Assembly: GCF_000004075.3 (NCBI RefSeq)
Contig: NC_026657.2
Coordinates: forward strand, 37,992,732-38,056,731
Direction: 5' to 3'
Length of the DNA: 64,000 nucleotides
DNA from: Cucumis sativus
Taxonomy: Eukaryota; Streptophyta; Magnoliopsida; Cucurbitales; Cucurbitaceae
Shown here in pieces: positions 12,361 through 21,700 of this stretch. Each line of letters starts with the position of its first letter. The first letter of the stretch is position 1. The notes below the pieces were generated by a model that saw only the letters and a program-made list of their open reading frames with translations, made no database searches and was not told the DNA's origin. Both the position numbers and the translations under genes were made by a program.

Positions 12361-13323
12361 TCACAACCATTGTGAATACACTGAATCAGAATTTGAATAC
12401 GAATCAAAGTCACTATTCATGATCTTATTCATGAGCAAACTAGCTCTCTCTCTCGCTTTTGCTGATCCTCTCACAGAAAGATCAGCAATAACTCCAAAAA
12501 ACTCTGGCAACTTCGAAGCATCACTCAAACAACCTTCGCTTTCGTCGAACAATCGCAAAAGTATCTCAGTTGCACCTTCTTTACTCAGCATGCACCTTCC
12601 TTTCAACACATTAACCATTGAAATTACGATCCGATCGGTTTTTATCAAAGCTCTCAACCCCTCCTCAAATCTAGCCAAGAGACCGAGAACAACAAGAGCA
12701 GTACCAGCGAGATCCTCACCGCTAGTACTCTCCACTACACTGATAAGAACTTGGATGGCTCCGGATCGAACTGCCACAGTGCAGTTCCCGTGAAACTGGC
12801 CTAGTTCAGCTAAGGAACAGAGAAGGTGATGGGCAGCAGGAATGTTGGGAACTTTAAGTGCTCTAACCAATAGTTGTATTGTCCCTGCTACACCAAACTT
12901 AGCTTTGTTTTTGTCTAACATTGCAAGGCTGCAAATCAATGAGGACGATAGCTTGACAGTGTCGGGGGAGCCAAGAGATATAAGTGTATTGAGATGGTAG
13001 ATGGTTTCCATTGATGCAAGAAGCTTTTTCATGTCATGGTTCAGAGAGAGGTTGAAGAGAATTGACAGTGAAAGAGATTGGATGGTAGAGGAAGATGATT
13101 TGGAAAGACCAATAAGAGTTGAAATCGATCCATCTACTTGTACAAGCAAGTTCCTGTGTAGAGGACTAACCTGAGTAATGGTGACCAAGTTTTGAAGAGC
13201 CTTTTCTTGAACTTCGTGAGCATCTGACCGAGCCCCCGCCATACACTCTGTTATGGTTTTATGTGCAGTAGCAACACTCATGGATCTCATGGAAGAAGAA
13301 GACTGGAAAGATGCAACTGACAT
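12361..13323 (-). CDS. Armadillo-repeat protein (U-box-type ARM domain without a U-box)
   Basis: A single uninterrupted reading frame of 320 residues from ATG 13323 (MSVASFQSSSSMRS); three more codons are open upstream but begin with TTG. After a Ser-rich head of about 25 residues, the protein is a run of helical ARM-type repeats: EVQEKALQNLVTITQVSP, GSISTLIGLSKSSSSTIQS, LSLSILFNLSLN, VKLSSSLICSLAMLD, GTIQLLVRALK, AAHHLLCSLAEL, GAIQVLISVVES, GTALVVLGLLARFEEG and GATEILLRLFDESEG. This resembles the C-terminal half of plant U-box E3 ligases, often named U-box protein 4-like or VAC8-like, but there is no U-box and so no sign of ligase activity. ARM arrays bind protein partners; the partner here is unknown. 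An acceptor-like TTGCAG near 13403 on the same strand suggests a leader intron. Confidence 0.85.
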   Translation of the reverse strand: MSVASFQSSSSMRSMSVATAHKTITECMAGARSDAHEVQEKALQNLVTITQVSPLHRNLLVQVDGSISTLIGLSKSSSSTIQSLSLSILFNLSLNHDMKKLLASMETIYHLNTLISLGSPDTVKLSSSLICSLAMLDKNKAKFGVAGTIQLLVRALKVPNIPAAHHLLCSLAELGQFHGNCTVAVRSGAIQVLISVVESTSGEDLAGTALVVLGLLARFEEGLRALIKTDRIVISMVNVLKGRCMLSKEGATEILLRLFDESEGCLSDASKLPEFFGVIADLSVRGSAKARERASLLMNKIMNSDFDSYSNSDSVYSQWL

Positions 13324-14761
13324 GATGCTCAAATAATATTATTCTGAAAAGAGCGAGGATAATACAAGCCTAGAAGTTTTAGAACGAACTTCAATTTCTA
13401 ACCTGCAATATAAATTAGAAGCTCTATTTTCTAGGGAGAACAGATAAAGTTAACTTGTGGCTGGATTTTTGGAAACATCATTCGTTGTTATCAAAGTATG
13501 AGTAAGGTATATTCCTGTTTTGGTCCTTAAAGAAATTCAACATAAGACAGAAGATGATCCAAGCATCCAAGAACCAGGCTGGAAATATAAATAAATATCA
13601 CCATGTAGTATGAATCAGTCCAAATAGCTGAAAAACAAGCAAGTCTAGTCAAACCACATAGTTGATTACTCCCTAAACGAAGGAATCAATCCTATAGTAG
13701 AATAGCCTTTTTCCTGGGTCTTGATTGGGGGGAGAGAGAGAGTATACACAGACAACACTAAAAAAAGTATATATTAGAGCTCAGGCAATAACATGTATAT
13801 AGAAAGCTTCCTTCTTTTTTTTCTCTTGCACTCGGAAGTTTGAAGGTATATAAATTTAATTAATTCTTTCCAATGCAAATAAACTCTAATCATGATATAC
13901 CAGTACAACTCTTCCAAAGTTCTCAGATTGCGACATCCTCTGTGTTGAAATAGAAAGGGCAAGGAAAAAGAGGAAGGCACAACTTTACAGGGCAAATAAG
14001 TGGGGATCGGGGAGACACCCCAAAATAGAAGCGCACGAGGGAATGGAATTAAAACATGGGGTGGGCTTATACAGAATTATTCAAGAAGAAGCAAGAAGTC
14101 AAAAGAGACAAAGGGGAAGAGAACTCACAAGAAGGATAATGAAGAGGCTGGAGTTGTTCCTTTCTGAGGATGCTCCTATCTGCCATCATTGGTTACAACC
14201 AAGTTCACAAGGGGAATCTGATGAAATTTACAGGACAAAACCACATGGCATTTAATATTCGGAAATCGTAAGATGGGCCCTGAATGCAGCAAAAGCCATG
14301 TCTCACCCGATGTTCAACGTCGCCAGGAAAACATGGACTCAATTAATTCTTTGACCCCACTGAAAACGACAAGAAATTCTACTTGCTTTCCAATGTCGTT
14401 ACATAAATATAATATTTTAAAAAACCCTAGCAAAAAATTATATTAAAAATCCAACCCAAGACTATAATTTGTAACAAGAATATAGACTAAAACAATGGGA
14501 CCAACAAAAGTCATAGAAAAAGGACTAATCGTGAAGGGGGAAATCTCATATGAAATCCAATCGAGATGATAAAACAAGTTTCACACTTATTATTTATCAA
14601 TGATGACTCGAACAGATGGTGAATAAAACTTTGATAATGAAATACAAAAGTTGAAAACAAACAAATGATGGAGAGATGTTCCAATCCATCACATATGGAA
14701 GAAACTGTGTCTTAAACGACATTTACTCCATCCAAAAATAACTATGAAAATTAAAAATAGC
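13324..14761. other. Intergenic: leader region of the ARM gene and 3' side of QCR7
   Basis: Probable 5' untranslated exon(s) and intron of the ARM gene lie at about 13330-14300 on the minus strand; a pyrimidine-rich stretch ending in CAACACAG at about 13940 could be another acceptor. A short GA repeat lies near 13731. Open stretches at 13774-13995 and 14043-14255 look non-coding. The right part is likely the QCR7 3' untranslated region. Confidence 0.5.
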
Positions 14762-16670
14762 TTAAGGAATGGTGCGCTGGAAAAGGGGCAATGCTCCCAA
14801 TGCTTCACGTTCTGCTCTCTCCTTCTTTACCTGCAAAACATACCCCAAAAGGGAGGGAAAAGAATCTTTAGGTTCATTCACTCAACTTTCTTCCACTTAA
14901 TAAAGAGAAATGAAATGGAATTATTTAATTTAGCTAAACGAAACCATTTACCCTAAAGTGCAAAGGGAAAATGATAAAGAAGCAATATAACAGCAGTCTT
15001 GCAAATCATTTACCCTATACCCTAAATTAGATTGTTTAATTTATTCTAAACTAAGTAGTATTCAAGAAATCAAAGGAGTTGTAATATACAAATAATGTAG
15101 GAAAACATATTGCCCTACGTGCTGCTGCTGCTGATGCTACATCATAGCTAACATTAATGCAAATTTCATTAACCTAAACTCAGACATAATATAAAGCAAT
15201 CAAGTACATCAATAAGAAGAATTGAAGCAGGCTAATCATCAAATCATCAACCTTGCGAAGTCAATTCTTATCCCAGCTTCCCTAGTCCCTTCCATACTCG
15301 CCAGTAAATAAAAATCAAAGAATCCAGACTAATAAAACCAAAACTTTAATTACCAGCACACAGTTTACTTATTTGCACGTGATAAAGTAATTTACTCGTG
15401 ACTCATGAAATTGTACAACAGAAGAGATCAAGAATTCAACCGCAAACAAAGTCCAACAAAAGTCATGAATTTACTTCAAAAGAAAGCATATCAAGGATTC
15501 ACACATATTACCCAAAAGCTTATAACTATCTAGAAAAGACAAGAGAGAAAGAGCGAGAAACCTCAAAGTAGAAACCAGATAACAATAGAACTACAGTAAA
15601 TAAACAATTCAACTGCAATGCAAGTACGAAGCAAAATACCATCTAATCTAACAGATGGTAAATAAAATCTCTCTCTTTTTTTTTTTTTGAATAATAATCT
15701 AACAGATGGTAAATAATATAAAAACCAATAAGTCCCAAATACAGGTTATAAGATACAAAAATCAAGTATCATGACTGACACTAAGAAATAGAACAGCCGC
15801 TTTATTCCTATGAACAGAGCCAGACATTTTCTTTCACTTTTTTTACCACACTTCTTTTTCACTTTAATAAAAAAAGCAGGAGATCTTGTATAATGGAAAG
15901 ACTTACAAGTGCCAGCATTTCCTGGAGATAGCTCCTGAATGGTGTTTGCATGGCCTGCCAATAGGTTAAAAAAAATTAAAATTCAAACTATTAACCAACT
16001 AACTACGGTTTACATGCTCGGTGACCTGCCAATAGGTTTACATGCTTGGAGGAAAATAATTAAACCCAATATAATTATTTCTTAATCCTCGGTGACCATG
16101 CAAAATCACAACCATCCAATAAATCCCAGATTTGAAGAATAGCGCACGCTCAACAATTATATTATGACCATGTTGGATATAGAATTAATACTGACTACTC
16201 CGTGACAACAAAACGTAGCATTTAGATATTCGGTAATAATAAACATACAACACATTTCCATTTCTTTTCAGCGAGGCTCAAACCCGATCTAACGAGGGAG
16301 AAAAACATCCATAGTAGAAAGAAAACCTGAAGATTATCGGGAAGATACTGATGCTTCATAGAAAGGTCCATGGCCCGTTTCAAACGCTGATTGCGTGCAT
16401 CAACAATCTCCCTCGGGAGTCGATCCAAAGCCTCCTTCACATCAACATCATAGTACGGATCATACAGATCGTCATATCGAAGACCTAACAAAGTAATAAA
16501 ACCCAAAATCAATTCCCAACAGATCAAAAATCGAAATCAAAGCCAGAGAAAAAGAAACGATTAGGGTTTCAGTTACCATAATTACGGAGTCGTTTGGTGA
16601 GAGTTTTCATGTGTTGACGAGCGAACCAATTCTTCTTTGGATCAACGAGGAACTGCATAAAGGACGCCAT
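14762..16670 (-). CDS. QCR7: Cytochrome b-c1 complex subunit 7 (14 kDa QCR7)
   Basis: QCR7 is a small matrix-side subunit of mitochondrial complex III (ubiquinol:cytochrome c oxidoreductase), needed for assembly around cytochrome b. Exons: 16670-16577, 16484-16327, 15954-15907 and 14830-14762; they join in frame to 122 residues, the usual plant length. The start MASFMQFLVDPKKNW, then HMKTLTKRLRNYG, LRYDDLYDPYYDVDVKEALD, RLPREIVDARNQRLKRAMDL, HQYLPDNLQ, AMQTPFRSYLQEML and the tail EREALGALPLFQRTIP are all near-invariant family segments. No cleavable presequence is expected for this subunit. A telo-box-like AGGGTTT lies in intron 1 next to the donor. The last intron (15906-14831) is over 1 kb and holds a 20-base direct repeat around a T-run. 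Confidence 0.96.
15645..15718. repeat. Direct repeat flanking a T-run in QCR7 intron 3
   Basis: The 20-base string AATCTAACAGATGGTAAATA appears at about 15646-15665 and again at about 15697-15716. The short segment between them contains a T-run. This could be a local duplication or the footprint of a small retroposed insert. Confidence 0.5.
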
Positions 16671-16934
16671 TTCGAACCCTCTCTCCTTTCTTCCTCCCCC
16701 AGAAAGATTTGCTCTCTGATTTTTTCTTTTTTCACTGCCCACTTCGGCTACAGCTTCGCCTTTCTCCCGTTTTCTGGAATAATCGCCTGGTCGAGTTGTT
16801 GGTAAGATTTTACGACGGAATGCGAAATTATAATCTTCAAACGAATCGGCCCATTACGTATACGGCCCAATGGAAGGCCCACCTACTTCATCTATCACTC
16901 GTAAATTTGGATGATACTCATAGACCAATATTTA

Positions 16935-17530
16935 CAGCATCTATTACCGACAGAATTTGATAAATTTGGCTATGTTTACAATTCTTTTAAAATATTACTA
17001 TGTACTTGATTATTTTGTAACTAATGGCTAAATTTACAATTATCTTTAATTATAATGGTCTTGGGGCGATTTGAGATATAACAATATTTAGCTATAAATA
17101 TAATAAAATTATCGCTGATAGACTTGTATGAGTGATAGATTCGTATGGTCTATCAGTAATATACCAATATTTACAATATGGTCTATCAATGGTAGAATTC
17201 TATCATAGAATTTGACAAAATTTTGTTATATTTACGTTTTTTTTAAATGTTGTTGTATATTCAATTATTTTATATCTAATTGCTAAATTTACAACTATTC
17301 CAATTATAATTGATCGTCATTTTAAGAATAACAACAAAGTATATAGTAACATTTTTTAAAAATTGCATATATAGCAAAATCTTTTGTTGATAGACTCATA
17401 TGATCTATTAGTGATAGGCTGATATTTGTAACATGATCTATTAGTGAAAGATTTCTATCATTTATAAAATTTGACAAATTTTGCTATCTTTTCAATTTTT
17501 TTAAATGTTGTTATATACTTAATTATTTTG
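16935..17530. repeat. Cluster of foldback MITE-like elements (family 1), about 2.5 copies
   Basis: Two nearly complete copies (about 17060-17275 and 17330-17525) follow a partial one (16935-17040), with a spacing of about 255 bases. Each has arms of about 40 bases: AGTATATAGTAACATTTTTT at the left of the last copy, matched by AAATGTTGTTATATACTT at its right. The centre carries CTATCAGTAAT/GTGATAG palindromes. The words GGCTAAATTTACAA and TGCTAAATTTACAA repeat between copies. No coding sequence. Confidence 0.6.
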
Positions 17531-17837
17531 AATATAATGGCTCATTTTTCTACCGTTCTGGTAAATATTGTAATTGAATTTGAAAATATAACCAAAATTA
17601 TGTTGTTATAGAATTGCATTTTTAATCCTTCCATTTTTGGGATTTGGTGATTTTGGTATTTGGGATTTTAATTTGGGAATATAACTTATGTTGTCTCCCT
17701 TTACATATCGTTTAGGATAAATTTCCCCTCATCCATTGCTCTCATTTCTTAACTTAACTTAGTGAATCTATGAAAATGAACATTTATAGTTTTGACCTTA
17801 GATGAGGTAATATGTGTATATTACTACTTATTTTCAC

Positions 17838-17909
17838 AAATAATTACATTTTAAAAGTAAAATCTTAAATGTGAAATAATTACATTTTAAAAGTAAAATC
17901 TTAAATGAG
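17838..17909. repeat. 36-bp tandem duplication
   Basis: The unit TAATTACATTTTAAAAGTAA followed by AATCTTAAATG is present twice with a period of 36 bases and almost no differences. Confidence 0.8.
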
Positions 17910-18135
17910 TGTTTGGGACAGGGCGATTTTTATAGTTTGATTAAAATAATTTAGGTTTGAATTAGTAGTATTTGGCGTGTAGGCTATTTTAGTTTGATAA
18001 GAAAATAGTAAAAATTGTAACAAAGAATAAAAAACTATGGATGCCAAATAGTAAACATTGTAGCAAATTGAAAGTTTTAAAATAACTTTTATCGTAATTA
18101 ATTGGATAATTTTAAATAGTATTTAGTGAGATGAT
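17900..18135. repeat. GTGTTTGGG-type MITE-like element (family 2)
   Basis: It begins GAGTGTTTGGGACAGGGCGA and contains ATTTTAGTTTGATAAG and TAGTAAAAATTGTAACAA. The same words occur near 1150-1430 and, as a more complete element with matching ends, at 33418-33680. Non-coding; assignment to a DNA-transposon-derived family is inference. Confidence 0.45.
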
Positions 18136-18409
18136 TATATCATATATATTATTTGCTTCATACAGTTAATTGTTTTATTTTTAACTTTACACTTGAACCC
18201 ATAGTGAAGGAGTTGCCACTTGTATGGACACAAGGAAGTCACCTAATTTCAGGTAAAGATGAGTTCTCTCTGTACTTGCTTAATGTTTTACTTTTTCTCT
18301 TCTTTTCACTTGAGTGTAGATCTATTCACAGAAGATTAAATAGCTATCACGACTTTCTTCTTTTTTATTTATTTACTGTAATTTATGGTTTTCTTGGTGT
18401 CCTTTAGAT

Positions 18410-19995
18410 GATGGTGAGATGAAGAGAGAAAGATGAACACACAAACGTTTTAAAAGTGGTTCGACAAATACCTACATCTACTGTGCTCTGGGAGCAAAAT
18501 GTTAATTTTTTTCAGTTTTCTTGTGTATGAAATATCAAAGTAGTATATGGTATTTATAGACTTTCCTATGTGTCCCTTAGTTAAGACTCTAGTTAGACTC
18601 GAAGTTAAAACCAACAGATTTATTTATACGTCTTTTACCATAAAAGATAACTGTTTTAGTAAGAGTTTCTCCCGCATAGTTTGAGGTAAAGTAAAGTAAT
18701 TGTAAGTGTCAATAGTAACTAATTAGCTTAATACATTCAAAAATACCATTTACAAAGTCACTCATGTAATTTTTTCACCTGTGACTTTAAGAAATTTCAA
18801 CATAACATGGTGGAAAAAAAGCACTTATAATGGTCGATTATACTTTTATTATGTGTATAAGAGAGTGAAACACAACAAGATTGAACTAAAACTTGCGAAT
18901 ACAGTAGTAGTAAAGAAGATTTCTGAAGTAGTAAACAGTTTAGCTCAAGAACACAGAAGTAGGGAAGATCAATGAAAGAAAAAGAATATTGTGAGAGAGA
19001 GAATTATATTTATATATACACTGATCTGAATCAAGGGTTTTCAAAATTAATACAAAGAAAAGATCACATCACAGAATTTCTTAACTTGTTTTCTTCCATT
19101 GATAAGCAACTAATTAATGAACTGTTGACAGCTAGAGAAACTGATCACAGTAACTAAGTATATGTTGGAGGTTATATATTCAGTCCTTCAACAAAAAAAT
19201 TGGTAGAGGTAAAGCTTTTCCATTATGTTTTAATTTTTAGTATACAAAGTATTTATATATATATATCACCATATATATATACTTCTTAACCATAAATCTT
19301 CCCCTCGAGACAAAATACTCCTTATATGCTGCGTTTTCTTTTCAAGAAAATGAGTAACCCTAGAACGTAACTACTCCACACTCAACTTGATAGCAAACTT
19401 AAGTCTGCTGGGCTTTCTTATGTTTTGATCTTACGGTACGTGTTCATTCTTCCTTTTTCAATTTTTCATCACTGATAAAATGCAATACAATATCAACATG
19501 TTTAGTTGTTCTATCATATAATAATTATTGTTGATTTTCAGTGAGATGAAATGATAAATGAAACGCATGCACTAATTTGGTTGTCACAAAATATGTCTAT
19601 TGTATTTTGTTTAAAACCCCATGCAACTCTTTAACTAATAATCCTTGTAACCATTGTAGCTTCTTGTACCGCCTCTATAGTTGCAATAAACTCAACTTCT
19701 ACTATAGATAGAATTGCTAGTACTGTTTGTATCAGCTAATTTCACTGCCTCCAAACATAAATGTATATAGTCTGTAAGAGTGACCTTATTAATTTTATCT
19801 AAATTATCTCTAGCAAAGCTGCCATATAATCAACATGCATAGCCATCGAGATCTAGATTGCGATATTTTGAATCTTTATACAGCATAGGCCAAAATTGAT
19901 ATATAGATCCGACTAATTGAGTAGCTAGCAGTAGCCATGTTGAATAATCCTTTTATTAATTCGTAGGCTGCCTGTAGCATCAGGGTATGGAACCC
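18410..19995 (-). mobile_element. Decayed Ty1/copia retrotransposon fossil
   Basis: On the minus strand, about 19990-19560 shows weak but ordered similarity to the end of a copia pol gene: a segment like the GYIFMFGGG region, then VEVEFIATIEAVQEAT and DIFCDNQ, which correspond to the RNase H motifs xEAEYxAxxEA and CDNQ. The stretch at about 18410-19300 would be the 3' LTR side; it contains a TGGTTCGAC word often seen in plant copia elements and a TATATATAAATATA promoter-like run in the same direction. The element is broken many times, lacks gag, integrase and most of the reverse transcriptase, and looks old. Confidence 0.5.
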
Positions 19996-21003
19996 TTAAA
20001 GTTCATCTTTGTTTCTTTAGGAGTAGCTAGGATGATATTGATGACTCTCTAGTATTCAACTGCTGCAATTTTTCTCGTATTACATACGTGCTTGTTCAAG
20101 GTTCAAACCCTAGAAAAACAAATATGAACTTTATTTCAAAGTTGTCATTATCATCGCCATATTTTTGCTATATGTTATAAATATTTTATCAAATTTATTG
20201 TTTTCTATCGTTAATTTCCTTGAAATAACATGTAACACCGAAATAGGTATAAAATTAGAAACCTAATTTCTTTCAAGTTTCTCTCCAAAATGTATTAAAC
20301 CAATCTTACATCGATCTCAACAACCTTCACAAAATATCACTATCAATGACTTTGACAACTAAAACGTGACATCTTATAGATATTGATTAAAGCACACATG
20401 AAGACATGTACATGACATATGAAATAATGAGAAAATGATATTCGATCTTTTAAAACGATAAGAACTTCTACTTTAATTACAATATTTCAAATGTAACAAA
20501 ATGAATCAAAATATTCGAATGATAAAAAATAATGACATAATATGTTTCTTTAGGACGTAGATAGGTGTATCTAATCATTGCCGGGAAAGAAAAGAGAGAG
20601 ATGGAGAGAAATAGGGAAGGGGGCCGTAGGAGAAGTAGAAGGAGAAATGATAGGTCAAATCAAAAGGGGAAAGTCAGTTTCAATAATAACTAATTTCGAC
20701 GCACACAACAATGCTTCAGGTTCAGGTGGTTAATGATAATGCCTCTCCACAAACCAACCATGGGAGTCGGGAAGAACGTCCAATCAATGGCTACCCCCCT
20801 TCTCTTCTCTTCCATCGCTCCATCCCTTTTTTTCTTTCTTAATTCTCTCCTCCAATCCAAATTTAGCTTCATCCATCGCCATGCTCGTCCATATTGGATT
20901 CCTTTTTCTTTACTCATCAATTCATAACTAATTAACCATTTTTCACTTCTCTCTTCCATCTCAGATTCCTAAATGCAAGCTGCTTACTTAGCTTGCCGCG
21001 CCT

Positions 21004-21700
21004 CACATTTGTAGGAGCTGAATCGACGACGGCCGGAGGATAATATGAGTAAGAGATTAATTATTGAACTGATCAAGATCAACCTGTAATCATCGAGAGG
21101 AAGGATTGAGAATTCTGGCTGCCTCAGATTAATGGTTTAGGAATTAGGTAGAGATGATTGATGAAATGAAGAATCTGTAAATCGAGAGAAGATGTCGTCG
21201 TTTAATACAATTACAGGTTCTTACAATATTATATAATTAACCCCATTCTTATTATTCTTCTTCTTCTTCTTCTTCTTTAGATTGTTGTGATCGTGATTTT
21301 GAGATTAATTAATTTAATTGTTGTAGGCTCAGGTTTGTAGGAACTGAATCGAGAGAAGGCTTAGGAAGTAGGGATTATTAGGGATTAATTATTTTCTTCA
21401 AAATGTCGAAGAAGTGGAAGAAGAAGGGATTATTAGGGAAATCAATGTGCGGGGCCGAGCAAGAACGAGAGATCGATCAAATAACGAGAAACGAAGGTAG
21501 TCATTACAGTCTCGACGGTAGTCATTACAGTCTCACCGGAGGAATCCTGCCGCCGCTAGGCGCCAATGGACAAAGTAATCGAAGATTAAAACTCCGTCGT
21601 CGTACAATATCGCCATTCGATTACAATTACAGGTTCTTGATTATTAATAATTACAAAGAACTGATCTAACCTCATTTTACTTCTTCTTCTTCTTCTTATT
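21004..21700 (+). repeat. Diverged tandem duplication of the channel gene's leader and first-exon region
   Basis: Block A (about 21004-21275) and block B (about 21327-21700) share a series of words in the same order: TTTGTAGGAGCTGAATCGA versus TTTGTAGGAACTGAATCGA; GAGATTAATTATT versus GGGATTAATTATT; ACAATTACAGGTTCTTA versus ACAATTACAGGTTCTTGA, which is the exon/donor junction; and a CCTCAT/CCCCAT word followed by a CTT run. Block B carries the true exon 1. Block A also has an ATG followed by a short open stretch ending at the duplicated donor. Confidence 0.7.

Larger units (their letters stand above)
16671..21402. other. Intergenic region with foldback elements, a copia fossil and the channel leader
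   Basis: From left: QCR7 leader (to about 16800); a cluster of foldback elements (16935-17530); a 36-bp tandem duplication (17838-17909); a GTGTTTGGG-type element (17900-18135); a decayed copia-like stretch (about 18410-19995); AT-rich DNA (20000-20950); and the 5' untranslated exons of the potassium channel gene (about 20950-21402). No intact gene is supported between 16671 and 21402. Confidence 0.6.

Noticed and set aside
12419-12793. 124-codon plus-strand open frame
   Set aside because: It lies fully inside the ARM-repeat gene on the opposite strand and has no family features.
15357-15390. CACGTG in QCR7 intron 3
   Set aside because: A single 6-base match deep inside an intron of an AT-rich gene is not enough to call a regulatory site.
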